64,000 bases of DNA from Marinoscillum pacificum (GCF_024714495.1 NZ_JAMZMJ010000001.1:868001-932000), one strand, 5' to 3'. Shown: positions 43,667 to 53,479, numbered from the stretch's first letter. Numbers and translations: made by a program. Notes: generated by a model not told the origin, from the sequence alone.

Positions 43667-44248
43667 TTAAGTGTTCTGAATTTTATCTAATCTAAATGAG
43701 ATAAAACTTAAGGTGATTCCTAATAGACTGATCCCCCACGCCGCATAGACCTGATAAAATGAAACGGATATGCTAGCAAGATTTAGCATCAATCCAACCA
43801 TCCAAATTAGATGACCCTTCCAATTCCTTAGTGTCACTGGCCAGATGGCCTTTGGAGCTATACCAAGCAATGGAAGTAACCACCCTCCTTCCATAATGAG
43901 CAAATAAAGGTTCATCGCCAATAAGATCGAAAGAACATATGGTGTTCCGGACCAGTGTTGTGAGATGGTGACCATCAAAATGTTCACAATTAGAGGCATT
44001 GCCATTATTGCTCCTAACAATCGAAACCTCAGTGTCAACATCAGGTATCCGATAATTACCTGAGAATAGGCAATAAATCGAGCATACAGACCTAGTTGAT
44101 AAGGCTCAAGCCTCTCCTCCAGCCAAACAGGTCCTATCCACCCAAAATACCTATGCTGAAAGTAAAGTTTAGCCATTCCTGCTCCGAAAAATGTCAACCC
44201 AAGAAAGATACTTGTTGGCTTAATAAGCCTTGCAAATAACTTGGCCAT
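43667..44248 (-). CDS. DoxX-like integral membrane protein (193 aa)
   Basis: About five transmembrane helices (roughly 12-30, 50-72, 80-95, 105-125 and 145-185). The first helix and loop, PTSIFLGLTFFGAGMAKLYF, match the start of DoxX/DoxD-type proteins, with the G-x-G-x-x-K pattern. The family includes thiosulfate:quinone oxidoreductase subunits and many proteins of unknown role. No catalytic partner is adjacent. It precedes the Panacea gene on the same strand; the palindrome between them suggests separate control. Function cannot be fixed. Confidence 0.6.
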   Translation of the reverse strand: MAKLFARLIKPTSIFLGLTFFGAGMAKLYFQHRYFGWIGPVWLEERLEPYQLGLYARFIAYSQVIIGYLMLTLRFRLLGAIMAMPLIVNILMVTISQHWSGTPYVLSILLAMNLYLLIMEGGWLLPLLGIAPKAIWPVTLRNWKGHLIWMVGLMLNLASISVSFYQVYAAWGISLLGITLSFISFRLDKIQNT

Positions 44249-44344
44249 AAATCATTATTTAGTGATAGAATGACACGAATACCCGCTAAAAGTTACACTT
44301 AGCTTCAATATTTGCTAAATTTAGATTCAGCTTAGTATGTTCTT

Positions 44345-45322
44345 ATGAAACTTTTTATCAGATCAGCACACTTTTACTTGATCATAGTATGGGTACTATC
44401 TGTTTCCGCCCAATCAAAAAATTACACACAATACCACCAACAAGTATTAGCAATAGAACAGCTGATTTCGCAAGATCAATATGAAAGTGCTCTCGACAGC
44501 TATGACCAACTCTTTGAGCACTATGACTTTGTCTTTTTAAAAGAATACAAAATTGCCGCACAAATTGCCGCACATTTAGGAGATGAATACAGAGCCTTTG
44601 ACTACCTGGGACTTGGTGTAGCCAATGGATGGACATTGGATGAAATAAAAGATCATGAGCTTCTGAAACGGTTAAAGAAAAACCCAAGATGGATAGATCT
44701 TGAGTTCAATTATGAATCTTTGAGATTGGACTATTTGTATAGGATTAATGATTCCTTAAGAAGTGTTGTAAAGGAGCTATTCAAGGAAGATCAAAAAATG
44801 GCTTTCTCCTATCTCTTCAAACCGTCAGAAAAAGCCAAAAACAAATTCATAGAAGAAAAAGCCGTTAACATCTCTGAGAAGCATCTAAATCAACTCAATG
44901 AAATCATAGATTTACATGGTTATCCAGGCGAGAAGCTCATTGGCAACAGCGTCTGGTCTTCCACTATTCTCAGTCATCACAACTCTTTGTCCCCTGAGTA
45001 TCAACAACAAGATCAATTATACCCTGCAATTAGACCAAAGTTACTTGCGGCAATTGATAATGGACAACTAAACCCCTATCACTTTGCCATTATTGAAGAT
45101 TGGTACATTACTGTTAAATCAGACAGAAAAGAGCACAGCTATGGAATCATTCATCCCTTAAAAAAAGCAAACCTTGAGCATGCTGACCAATTGAGAGCCA
45201 ACATCCACATTCGCTCAATCGAATTAAGAAATGCACTAATCGATATTGAAGCTAAAACGGGCATTGATTTGAATCTAGGATATGGAAGCTGGCTCCAAGG
45301 TAAAATTAATCCCATCGATTGA
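44345..45322 (+). CDS. Exported protein, DUF6624-like C-terminus (325 aa)
   Basis: Signal peptide MKLFIRSAHFYLIIVWVLSVSAQ. The N-terminal part (25-130) is helical and TPR-like (QDQYESALDSYDQLFEHYDFVFLKEYKIAAQIAAHLGDEYRAFDYL core), with repeats of about 34 residues. The C-terminal region (about 180-325) has IDLHGYPGEKLIGNSVWSS, PKLLAAIDNGQLNPYHFAIIEDW and a SYGIIHPL block. It resembles the Bacteroidota DUF6624 family, a name recalled and not checked. No enzyme motif is visible. The short lipoprotein gene starts 37 bases after its stop. Confidence 0.6.
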   Translation: MKLFIRSAHFYLIIVWVLSVSAQSKNYTQYHQQVLAIEQLISQDQYESALDSYDQLFEHYDFVFLKEYKIAAQIAAHLGDEYRAFDYLGLGVANGWTLDEIKDHELLKRLKKNPRWIDLEFNYESLRLDYLYRINDSLRSVVKELFKEDQKMAFSYLFKPSEKAKNKFIEEKAVNISEKHLNQLNEIIDLHGYPGEKLIGNSVWSSTILSHHNSLSPEYQQQDQLYPAIRPKLLAAIDNGQLNPYHFAIIEDWYITVKSDRKEHSYGIIHPLKKANLEHADQLRANIHIRSIELRNALIDIEAKTGIDLNLGYGSWLQGKINPID

Positions 45323-45359
45323 TCCAACCATTACCTTGTATTTTACGTCTATTAGTACA

Positions 45360-45770
45360 ATGACCAAATTCCTATCCAAAAAACTCTTTTACATCGTACT
45401 CTTGCTTGGTTTAATCTCCTGTAGTGAAGATGAAGACTATGAGCCATCTTTTGGAGGCACTTACACTGGTTATTACTACATATCCACACCTACCACACGA
45501 CAACTCCCAATTGCGCTTACCGTGGAGTTTGATTTAGGAAATTACACTGGTCATTCTGAAGACTCTGTACATCACTCCGTTTTTATGGGTCAATTCACTG
45601 TTGATGGCAATCAGGTGAGTTTGACAAATGGATTTAATGCGGTTGAAAAAAGTCAATGGAAGAGGATCATGACTGGCACCTACCGATATGAACTAATCGA
45701 TGAAACCATTAACATGAGCAGAGACTTACAAGATGGTGGCATTGAAGGATTTAGATTAACAAAGGAGTAA
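45360..45770 (+). CDS. Small hypothetical lipoprotein (136 aa)
   Basis: The ATG at 45360 gives MTKFLSKKLFYIVLLLGLISC, a clear lipoprotein signal (Cys at residue 21). A longer frame beginning at 45282 would overlap the previous gene and bury the signal. The mature part is an acidic linker followed by a beta-rich domain (YTGYYYISTPTTRQLPIALTV core, GQFTVDGNQVSL). No known family recognised. Probably co-transcribed with the upstream exported protein. Confidence 0.65.
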   Translation: MTKFLSKKLFYIVLLLGLISCSEDEDYEPSFGGTYTGYYYISTPTTRQLPIALTVEFDLGNYTGHSEDSVHHSVFMGQFTVDGNQVSLTNGFNAVEKSQWKRIMTGTYRYELIDETINMSRDLQDGGIEGFRLTKE

Positions 45771-46030
45771 TCGGAACATTCACAAACAACTTACATTCCC
45801 TTCAGGCCTAGTAGCAAACATGCATCGTTCATTTCCATTGAGCTCTTATAGAATGTCATAATTGTCCAAAAGACACAATGACCATACGAGATAAACACCT
45901 TTCATCACAAAATATCTAAGACTGCTCAACATTCACCAAGAATTTATGGTGAAGACCCTTAGATTTGATTGTGGAGAATCACCCCTATTCAATATCTGTG
46001 GCATTTCTTCAGTGAACCAAATAACCAATT

Positions 46031-47092
46031 ATGAACAAAACAGCCAAGAGAATTCTATACACCGTCATCGTATTAGTAATTCTTGGGATTATCATCTATC
46101 CAAAACTTCCAACTGATGATCCTGCGGCGGCAGTTACCGCTTCTCCACAATCAAAAACACTAACAGTAGATGCGAAGATTGTATCACGAGTAGAGCTTAA
46201 AAATCAAGTTAGCATTACGGGTAGCATCCTTGCAGATGAATCAGTAGTTCTGAATAGTGAAGTCGCTGGAAAAGTGGAAAAAATCTACTTCAATGAAGGA
46301 GAGAAAGTAAAAAAAGGAGATCTCTTGATCAAATTGAATGATGAAGAGGTAGTCGCGGAAATAGAAAAACTGCAGTATACCAGAAAACTCAACGAAGATA
46401 GTGAGTTCCGCCAAAAGCAGCTTCTAGATAAAGAAGCGATCTCACGTGAAGAATATGAAACTTCATTAACCACACTCAATACCACTGTTGCTGAAATCAA
46501 AGTGATGCAGGCTCGTTTGGACAAACACCGCATTCGAGCCCCATTTGATGGCGTTATTGGTCTTAGAGACGTTTCTGAAGGAAGTTATTTGAATCCTGGA
46601 GCAAGAATCGCTGACCTCTATAAAATCGATCCCGTGAAGATCGAATTTTCTATCCCTAGTAAATACATCTCTATGGTGAATGCTGGAGATTCGCTAACAT
46701 TTACCGTAGATGCGTATGACGAAACATTCAAAGGAACCATATACGCCATTGAACCACAAATAGACCCGCAAACGAGAAGTCTAAAAGTGAGAGCAAAGGC
46801 ATCCAATAAGTACGCAAAACTGTATCCTGGACAATTCGCAAGAATCAACCTTATATTAGAGACAATCTCAGATGCTATGATGGTACCTACTATCGCTGTA
46901 ATACCTGAACTGAACGGTAAAAAGCTCTACCTATATAAAAATGGCACCGTCAACTCTCAATCAGTAACCACTGGTATTCGTACAGAAGAAGAATTGCAAG
47001 TATTAACAGGTATCGCTCCTGGAGATACGGTAATTACCTCTGGTATTTTACAAATCAATCAAGGATCAGCTGTCAACGTTAACATCGATTAA
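46031..47092 (+). CDS. RND efflux periplasmic adaptor (HlyD/MFP family, 353 aa)
   Basis: Bridges the inner-membrane RND pump and the outer-membrane channel. One N-terminal membrane anchor (about 8-25), no lipobox. The lipoyl-like domain starts at VLNSEVAGKVEKIYFNEGEKVKKGDLLIKL (about 75-110, read in parts). A short coiled-coil hairpin covers about 110-160, the second lipoyl half is IRAPFDGVIGLRDVSEG, followed by the beta-barrel (about 195-275) and a membrane-proximal domain with TGIAPGDTVITSGILQI near the end. The next gene starts two bases after the stop, so the three efflux genes form one operon. Confidence 0.93.
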   Translation: MNKTAKRILYTVIVLVILGIIIYPKLPTDDPAAAVTASPQSKTLTVDAKIVSRVELKNQVSITGSILADESVVLNSEVAGKVEKIYFNEGEKVKKGDLLIKLNDEEVVAEIEKLQYTRKLNEDSEFRQKQLLDKEAISREEYETSLTTLNTTVAEIKVMQARLDKHRIRAPFDGVIGLRDVSEGSYLNPGARIADLYKIDPVKIEFSIPSKYISMVNAGDSLTFTVDAYDETFKGTIYAIEPQIDPQTRSLKVRAKASNKYAKLYPGQFARINLILETISDAMMVPTIAVIPELNGKKLYLYKNGTVNSQSVTTGIRTEEELQVLTGIAPGDTVITSGILQINQGSAVNVNID

Positions 47093-47094
47093 TC

Positions 47095-50000
47095 ATGGCT
47101 AGTCTATCGAATATAAGTATTGAAAGACCCGTATTAGCCATAGTGATGTCGATCATCATTATGCTATTCGGTGTAATTGGCTTTAACTTCTTAGGAGTTC
47201 GTGAATACCCAAGTGTTGACCCTCCAGTAATTACGGTTTCTACCTCCTATACTGGTGCCAGTGCGGATGTCATTGAGACACAAATTACTGAACCTCTGGA
47301 AGAGTCAATCAATGGTATTGATGGGATTAAAACACTCTCATCTATCAGTGCAGATGGTAGAAGCAATATTACCGTGGAGTTCGGGTTGGAAACCAATTTG
47401 GAAACTGCCGCCAATGACGTAAGAGACAAAGTTTCTAGAGCGCTCGGAAACCTACCTCCAGATGCAGACCCTCCTATTGTGACGAAAGCAGATGCTGATT
47501 CTCAACCGATCATCGCTTTGAGGATTTACTCAGAAAAGCGAAACCTGTTAGAAATGACAGAGATTGCGGATAACATCTTCAAAGAGACTTTCCAAACAAT
47601 CCCTGGTGTCAGTGAAGTACGGATTTGGGGCGAAAAGAAATACAGTATGCGTCTCTGGATGGATCCGGATAGGTTAGCTGCTTACAGTTTGACTCCTTTG
47701 GACGTTCTAAACGCCGTTCAATCACAAAACATAGAATTACCGTCTGGACGTGTAGAAGGCTCCTCTACAGAGTTAACTGTACGTACGTTTGGTCGTTTGT
47801 CTTCGCCAGAAGAATTCAACAGTCTGATTATCAGAGAAAGCAATGACGACATAGTGAGATTCCGTGATATTGGAAGAGCAGAATTGTATCCAGAGAATGA
47901 TCGAACCATGCTCAGGAACAACAGCATTCCCATGGTACTGAACGCGATTGTACCACAGCCTGGATCTAATAACCTGGAAATTGCTGAAGAGTTCTACAAG
48001 CGCCTGGAATCCTTACAGCGCAATATCCCTGAAGATATCAATACCGAAATCGCTTTTGACAATACGGAATACATCAGTGAATCCATCAACGAAGTGCAAC
48101 AAACCATCTTCGTAGCATTCGGATTGGTCGTGTTGATCATTTTCTTTTTCTTAAGAGACTGGAGAACCACTTTCATTCCTGTCATTACTGTACCTATTTC
48201 TTTGATTGGCTCCTTCTTTGTGATGTACTTCCTGGACTTCTCTATCAATGTTTTGACATTGTTAGGAATTGTTCTCGCCATTGGATTGGTGGTAGATGAT
48301 GCCATTGTGGTTTTGGAAAACATCTATACCAAGATAGAAGATGGAATGGACCCTGAAGAAGCAGGTAAAAAAGGTACGAATGAGATCTTCTTTGCAGTTA
48401 TCTCTACCACAGTAGCTTTGACATCCGTATTCTTTCCTATTGTATTCCTACAAGGACTAACAGGGCGTCTATTCCGAGAGTTTGGGATTACCGTGGCAGT
48501 GGCGGTTATCATTTCATCTTTTGTGGCATTGACTTTAACACCAATGCTCTCTAGCAAAATGTTGAAGAAGCGTGAGAAGAAACAATGGTTTTACGAAAAG
48601 ACTGAACCCTTCTTCGTTTGGCTTAATCAAATTTATAATGATGCCTTAGATGGATTCATGGGCAACCGTTGGATCTCGGGCGTGATCATAGTAGCAGCTG
48701 TTGGATTGATCTATCTGTTTGTTCAACTGGTCCCCTCAGAACTGTCTCCTTTAGAAGATAGAGGAGTATTTAGAGTCATCGCTACAGGCCCTGAAGGAGC
48801 CACCTTCGAATATATGGACAACTATGTGAAGGAAATCAACCAACTCGTGGAAGATGAAGTTCCTGAAGCCAATTCTATAATCACCATTACCTCCCCAGGT
48901 TTCTCTGGTGCTGGAGCTGTTAACTCAGCATTCATTATCGCTAAACTAACTGACGCACAGGACAGAGCTCGAACTCAGCATCAGATTGTAGAAATTATTA
49001 AACCACAGGTTGCGGCCAATACGAAAGCGAGGGCATTCGTGGTAGAGCCAGAGTCCATTGGTAACCGAAGAGGTGGTTTGCCGGTGAGTTTCGTTCTCCA
49101 GGCTCGACAATTAGAAGACTTGAAAGAGGTACTTCCTGAGTTCCTTGAAAAAGCCAATGCAAGTCCAGCTTTTGACTTTGTGGATTTGAACCTTAAGTTC
49201 AACAAACCTGAACTAGGGGTAAGAATAGATAGAGAAAAAGCAAGAAGCATGGGCGTATCCGTGCGAGACATTGCTCAAACGCTTCAACTCAGCTTGAGTG
49301 GTAACCGTTTTGGTTACTTTATCATGAACGGCAAGCAGTACTATGTGATTGGACAATTAGAGCGTGCCGACCGTAATGAGCCTTTGGATCTAAAATCCAT
49401 TTACATAAAGTCAGGAAGTGGAGAATTAGTCCAAATGGACAATCTCATATCACTAGAAGAACGCTCCACTCCTCCTCAGCTATATCACTACAACCGATTC
49501 ACATCAGCAACAGTATCCGCTAGTTTAGCCAACGGATTTACCCTAGGTCAGGGACTAGATGAAATGTATGCGATAGCGGATGAGGTTCTTGATGATCGAT
49601 TCCAAACTGCTCTTTCCGGATCATCTTTGGAATACCAGGAAAGTTCCGGAAACTTATACTTTGCGTTTGCTCTAGCACTTCTATTGATTTATTTGGTACT
49701 AGCCGCACAATTTGAGAGTTTCAGGGATCCATTGATCATTATGTTTACGGTACCTCTGGCATTGTCTGGTGCGCTACTCACGCTTTGGTATTTCAACGAG
49801 ACACTCAACATATTCTCACAAATTGGGATGATCATGTTGATCGGTTTGGTTACCAAAAATGGAATCCTGATAGTGGAATTTGCTAATCAGCGCAAAGCGC
49901 AAGACATGTCCATAATGGAATCCATTAAAGGTGCTGCCAAAATGCGATTCAGACCTATTTTGATGACCAGTTTATCTACCATTTTGGGTATTCTTCCAAT

Positions 50001-50154
50001 AGCACTGGCGCTTGGAGCAGGTGCTGAAAGTAGAGTATCAATGGGTATTGCCGTAGTTGGTGGAATGATCATTGCTACGTTCCTAACCTTATTCGTAATT
50101 CCAGCGATATATACCTTTTTAACTAGCAAGTCTAAACGAGTTGCCCGAGCATGA
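47095..50154 (+). CDS. RND efflux permease, HAE1/AcrB type (1019 aa)
   Basis: Proton-driven inner-membrane pump with 12 transmembrane helices in two six-helix halves, each with a large periplasmic loop. The N-terminus RPVLAIVMSIIIMLFGVIG and REYPSVDPPVITVST are classic. The proton relay Asp pair is D401/D402 in VLAIGLVVDDAIVVLENIY (TM4), and the matching TM10 segment reads LVTKNGILIVEFANQRK. The porter-domain LxTxxxGLExxxxAAxDVRDKV pattern is present near 95-110. Homology is to multidrug/hydrophobic-compound exporters; heavy-metal (CzcA) members carry a different TM4 motif. The stop overlaps the TolC-type start (ATGA). Confidence 0.95.
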   Translation: MASLSNISIERPVLAIVMSIIIMLFGVIGFNFLGVREYPSVDPPVITVSTSYTGASADVIETQITEPLEESINGIDGIKTLSSISADGRSNITVEFGLETNLETAANDVRDKVSRALGNLPPDADPPIVTKADADSQPIIALRIYSEKRNLLEMTEIADNIFKETFQTIPGVSEVRIWGEKKYSMRLWMDPDRLAAYSLTPLDVLNAVQSQNIELPSGRVEGSSTELTVRTFGRLSSPEEFNSLIIRESNDDIVRFRDIGRAELYPENDRTMLRNNSIPMVLNAIVPQPGSNNLEIAEEFYKRLESLQRNIPEDINTEIAFDNTEYISESINEVQQTIFVAFGLVVLIIFFFLRDWRTTFIPVITVPISLIGSFFVMYFLDFSINVLTLLGIVLAIGLVVDDAIVVLENIYTKIEDGMDPEEAGKKGTNEIFFAVISTTVALTSVFFPIVFLQGLTGRLFREFGITVAVAVIISSFVALTLTPMLSSKMLKKREKKQWFYEKTEPFFVWLNQIYNDALDGFMGNRWISGVIIVAAVGLIYLFVQLVPSELSPLEDRGVFRVIATGPEGATFEYMDNYVKEINQLVEDEVPEANSIITITSPGFSGAGAVNSAFIIAKLTDAQDRARTQHQIVEIIKPQVAANTKARAFVVEPESIGNRRGGLPVSFVLQARQLEDLKEVLPEFLEKANASPAFDFVDLNLKFNKPELGVRIDREKARSMGVSVRDIAQTLQLSLSGNRFGYFIMNGKQYYVIGQLERADRNEPLDLKSIYIKSGSGELVQMDNLISLEERSTPPQLYHYNRFTSATVSASLANGFTLGQGLDEMYAIADEVLDDRFQTALSGSSLEYQESSGNLYFAFALALLLIYLVLAAQFESFRDPLIIMFTVPLALSGALLTLWYFNETLNIFSQIGMIMLIGLVTKNGILIVEFANQRKAQDMSIMESIKGAAKMRFRPILMTSLSTILGILPIALALGAGAESRVSMGIAVVGGMIIATFLTLFVIPAIYTFLTSKSKRVARA

Positions 50155-51455
50155 TTAAATCAATACTACTACTTATTTCATTAGTTGCACCTTCACCTCA
50201 GCAGGCTGACACCACGCTGACCCAACAAGAGGCGGTGGCTATGGCTTTGGAAGAAAGCTTTGAGATCAAGTTAGAAAGCTACAACCTGGAAATTGCAGAG
50301 AATAACAATACCATCGGAAATGCAGGTTTTTTACCCACTGTTATAGCTTCTGCTAGCACCAGTAAAACCATTCAAAACGCAGAACTTGAATTCGCTTCAG
50401 GAGATGGACAATCTCGAAAAGGAGCTGAATCAACCTCCACGAATGCGGGTGTAAGCTTGAACTGGACATTGTTTGATGGTTTGAAAATGTTTGCAACGAA
50501 AGGTCGACTTGAACAGATCTCACGAACCAACGAATCTATCTACAAGTCACAAATACAGCTAACGCTTTCCAATGTGATGAAAGCCTTTTACAACGCGGCG
50601 TTAGAACAAGAGCGCCTGAAGCTACTCAAAAGCAATCTGGAGCTATCTGAAGAGCGGGTAAAGATCAGTAAAGACAAGTATGAAGTCGGTAAAGCTAGTA
50701 AACTAGAATATTTACAAGCTCAAGTTGATTTTAACTCTGATCAATCAGCCTATGTAAAGCAAAAAGAAGTAATTGCAGTTCGATTGTACGAATTACAGCA
50801 AATTATTGGAACAGAACAGTCACTTGATGAAGTGAACCTATCATTTAGTTATGACCTTCAAATGATGCTCACCAAAGAGCAAGCTGAAGAGTTGGCCTTA
50901 GGGCAAAATCCTGATCTTCAATCCATACAAATGATGCGAGAAACGTCTATTCTTTCCACAAAAGAGTTAGAAAGAGGCCGTATGCCCTCATTGGATTTCA
51001 ACTTAGGCTACAACTATGCACAATCACAGTCTGAAGCAGGTTTCCTTCTCAGTAATCAAACCAACGGATGGAACTACGGACTTTCAGCATCTGTGACACT
51101 GTTTGATGGAATGAATCAATCCAGACAGATCCAGAATGCCAAAATATCATCTGAGTATGCTCAAACGAATTACGAGCGATCCAAGAGCATACTGTTAACT
51201 TCTGTTCGGTCGGCTTTCCTAACTTATCAGAATGCGGTGGAGCTAGCGGAGTTAGAAACACAAAATCTGGAAGTGGCAGAAGAAAACGTCAACATTGCGC
51301 TGGAGCGTTACCGAGTAGGTAAATCCAATCCGTTGGAAATTCGTGAGGCACAGAATAATGCCGTAGATGCACAAATCAGACATCTGGAAGCATTGAACAC
51401 AGCAAAAATCGCAGAAATAGAATTGATGAGATTAACAGGAGAGATTGTGAAGTAA
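50151..51455 (+). CDS. TolC-family outer-membrane efflux channel (434 aa)
   Basis: Third part of the efflux system. Signal peptide of about 20 residues (MIKSILLLISLVAPSPQQA). Two OEP repeats make the barrel and helical tunnel: SLNWTLFDGLKMF (about 100-112) and SASVTLFDGMNQSRQIQNA (about 310-328) are the two equivalent strands, and ISKDKYEVGKASKLEYLQAQVDF and IALERYRVGKSNPLEIREAQNN are the two conserved helices. It ends with LMRLTGEIVK. Its stop codon directly abuts the stop of the convergent ribbon-helix-helix gene. Confidence 0.94.
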   Translation: MIKSILLLISLVAPSPQQADTTLTQQEAVAMALEESFEIKLESYNLEIAENNNTIGNAGFLPTVIASASTSKTIQNAELEFASGDGQSRKGAESTSTNAGVSLNWTLFDGLKMFATKGRLEQISRTNESIYKSQIQLTLSNVMKAFYNAALEQERLKLLKSNLELSEERVKISKDKYEVGKASKLEYLQAQVDFNSDQSAYVKQKEVIAVRLYELQQIIGTEQSLDEVNLSFSYDLQMMLTKEQAEELALGQNPDLQSIQMMRETSILSTKELERGRMPSLDFNLGYNYAQSQSEAGFLLSNQTNGWNYGLSASVTLFDGMNQSRQIQNAKISSEYAQTNYERSKSILLTSVRSAFLTYQNAVELAELETQNLEVAEENVNIALERYRVGKSNPLEIREAQNNAVDAQIRHLEALNTAKIAEIELMRLTGEIVK

Positions 51456-51581
51456 TTACTTCACACGTCTCTCTAAATGGTCGATGATGGCCTTGGAAAT
51501 GTATTCATTTACCGTAAGACCAACACGATCAGCTGCTGCAGTAAGCAGTTTCAACTGATCAGTTGTCAATTGAATTTTCAT
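51456..51581 (-). CDS. Small ribbon-helix-helix DNA-binding protein (41 aa)
   Basis: Short gene read directly from the sequence: ATG at 51579-51581, TAA at 51456-51458. The product begins MKIQLTTDQLKLLTAAADRVG and ends SKAIIDHLERRVK. The layout is the minimal RHH fold of CopG/Arc-type regulators: a short strand (KIQLT), helix A (TDQLKLLTAAADRVG), turn (GLTVNEY) and helix B (SKAIIDHLERR). Such proteins bind DNA as dimers and often control themselves. An inverted repeat lies 21-69 bases upstream of its start. No toxin gene is next to it. It abuts the TolC-type stop without overlap, which is a plausible boundary for a real gene. It is short, so chance is not excluded. Confidence 0.72.
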   Translation of the reverse strand: MKIQLTTDQLKLLTAAADRVGLTVNEYISKAIIDHLERRVK

Positions 51582-51601
51582 AAGTTATTAAACGGATTAA
51601 G

Positions 51602-51650
51602 GTTGTCTAATGTTATTCACTAAAAACTATTTCAAATATTTTTAGACAAC
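51602..51650. promoter_or_regulatory. Inverted repeat between the RHH gene and tRNA-Met (candidate operator)
   Basis: GTTGTCTAA (51602-51610) and TTAGACAAC (51642-51650) are perfect 9-bp inverted half-sites 31 bases apart. They flank the region where the RHH promoter should be and end three bases before the -33 box of the tRNA promoter. Confidence 0.45.
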
Positions 51651-51652
51651 AG

Positions 51653-51683
51653 TTTGCTATTGTAAAAAGTCTTACTACTTTTG
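51653..51683 (+). promoter_or_regulatory. Bacteroidota-type promoter upstream of tRNA-Met
   Basis: TTTG (51653-51656), 19-base spacer, TACTTTTG (51676-51683), an exact match to the TTTG/TAnnTTTG consensus. Transcription would start near 51690, giving a leader of about 95 bases before the tRNA. Confidence 0.7.
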
Positions 51684-51784
51684 CAATCCCCTAACGGAGC
51701 TAAGGGTTCTGAAAACGATCAGAAAAGCTTGTTGAAGTTATGAATTAGCAAGAAAAACTTAGTAAAAGTTAGAGAAAATTATAT

Positions 51785-51857
<73 letters not shown>

Positions 51858-51863
51858 CTAGAT

Positions 51864-51893
51864 AAGCCTCAGATTAGTTTCTGAGGCTTTTTT
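51864..51893 (+). terminator. Terminator after tRNA-Met
   Basis: AAGCCTCAG (51864-51872), 8-nt loop, CTGAGGCTT (51881-51889), then a T run. It follows the tRNA 3' end by six bases. Confidence 0.92.
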
Positions 51894-52282
51894 TATGTCT
51901 TTTTTTTTAAAAAAGAGAAAAATTAGAAGATCACAGGTTAGTCCCGATAGCTATGGGATCAATCCGAGAATCTGTATAGAATATCAGAATAATCTGATTT
52001 AGCTTTCAAAAAGTGCTTTGGATTTAACAGCATGGAAATTACTACTACATGAAGGGATATTAGAGTACTTTGAGGTAAGTTTCTAATCTGACTATTTTCC
52101 AAAAATTAAACTCCGGCTTATTCATTTTTATCATCTCAATTCAACCTCCTGATTTAAAATTCCAACTTCATCTAATTAATCATCCCTTTCATCCAAAATA
52201 ATTATTCTCCCACAACGCTATAGTCTAAAATTGCAGAAGGTTGGTTGCTAATATGACATTGTTTCATAACAACCTAACTTTC
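51894..52282. other. About 390-bp intergenic region with a tRNA-like fragment
   Basis: No credible ORF. At 51926-51940 the sequence GAAGATCACAGGTTA nearly repeats the tRNA variable/T-arm stretch at 51826-51840, exactly 100 bases upstream, followed by a near-palindromic TCCCGATAGCTATGGGA (51942-51958). The rest is AT-rich with no clear promoter. Confidence 0.5.
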
Positions 52283-53317
52283 ATGCTTAAATACATTTTT
52301 TTAACCTGTGCATTACTGTATATGTCCAGTATTGCGCTCAGTCAAGCCGACAAAACAGCCAGCAACGGAAATTGGAACAACTCCGATACCTGGACTCCAG
52401 CTGGAGTACCTGGAAACGATCAGATAATATTAATACCTGAAGGAGTAACCGTCACTGTACCTGGCTCAGACCACACCTTAGATAATTCTATTTTAATAGT
52501 TCAAGGCACACTTGTAATGGAATCCACATGTGGTTACTGCCCCAATTATGGAAGCCTAACATTTACAGGGGCCAATTCGGCAGTTTTTATTACTCCAGGT
52601 GGTAGTGTTAATGACGGAACAGCATTCGGAGGAGATACTCATTTTATTTCCGTAAATGGCGACACTTTTTGGTCAGGAGATTGGTGTAGCTCAAACTGTG
52701 GCGAACAAATAGGTTCATTCACCTCTAGCAGCGAAACTGCCTGGCCTGCAACTGCCAGCAACCCTCTTCCTGTAGAATTGGTAAATTTTGAGGGGTATTC
52801 CGACGATAATAACAACATCCTTCAGTGGTCAACAGCGTCTGAGCAAAATAACTATGGTTTTATAATCGAAAGAAGCATTGAAGGGTATAGATTCGACTCA
52901 ATAGGTTTTGTAATCGGAAATGGTGACTCCAATGAGCTTTTACATTACAAATTCGAAGATAAAGCCACGCAAACAGGTACTTATTACAGATTGAAACAAC
53001 AAGATTACGATGGTCAATCAGAGTACTCTAAAATCATTCTAATTGAACATGAAGTCTTGAAAAAGTCCTTAGCAGCACCTGAATCATTAAAAATATATCC
53101 CAATCCAATAGGGAATGAAGTACATATAGATAACGAACTAACGAACTATATCCTCTACGATCTAAATGGGCAGATCATTTCCAAAAGAGAACAAACAACC
53201 ACCTACTGGATAGAAAAGGATTTAACCAGCATATTCAACAATTTACAGAAAGGAACCTATTTACTTGTGAGTACTAAAAACGATCAATTACTGAAAACAA
53301 GACTTGCCAAAAAGTAA
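52283..53317 (+). CDS. T9SS type A sorting-domain protein (344 aa)
   Basis: Secreted protein. The ATG at 52283 gives MLKYIFLTCALLYMSSIALSQ; an upstream in-frame ATG at 52241 adds 14 residues without sense. The first domain (about 25-140) has the pattern NGNWNNSDTWTPAGVPGNDQ and VTVTVPG of beta-helical G8/CEMIP-like surface domains and includes a CGYC pair. The linker PLPVELVNFEGYSDDNNNILQWSTASEQNNYGF (in part) is the usual one ahead of the sorting signal. The C-terminal domain (about 270-344) starts LKIYPNPIGNEVHI and ends KGTYLLVSTKNDQLLKTRLAKK. The molecule is small for T9SS cargo. Role unknown. Confidence 0.85.
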   Translation: MLKYIFLTCALLYMSSIALSQADKTASNGNWNNSDTWTPAGVPGNDQIILIPEGVTVTVPGSDHTLDNSILIVQGTLVMESTCGYCPNYGSLTFTGANSAVFITPGGSVNDGTAFGGDTHFISVNGDTFWSGDWCSSNCGEQIGSFTSSSETAWPATASNPLPVELVNFEGYSDDNNNILQWSTASEQNNYGFIIERSIEGYRFDSIGFVIGNGDSNELLHYKFEDKATQTGTYYRLKQQDYDGQSEYSKIILIEHEVLKKSLAAPESLKIYPNPIGNEVHIDNELTNYILYDLNGQIISKREQTTTYWIEKDLTSIFNNLQKGTYLLVSTKNDQLLKTRLAKK

Positions 53318-53479
53318 TCCTTACAAGCATCTATAAAACTTTCTTTTAAGAGCCATTTCAAAGCTTTTCCAGGTATTCTTTTCTCTGTTAGAGATATAGC
53401 TAACTCTTTTTAGTCTTTACTAAAAGTAAAAACTCAATAACGAAGAAGCAGCTATCTTCGCGACAGTATTATATCAAGC

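Noticed and set aside
48324-48557. Reverse-strand open frames within the RND permease and other large genes
   Set aside because: They lie opposite well-supported genes, lack motifs and follow from the codon pattern of the real frame.
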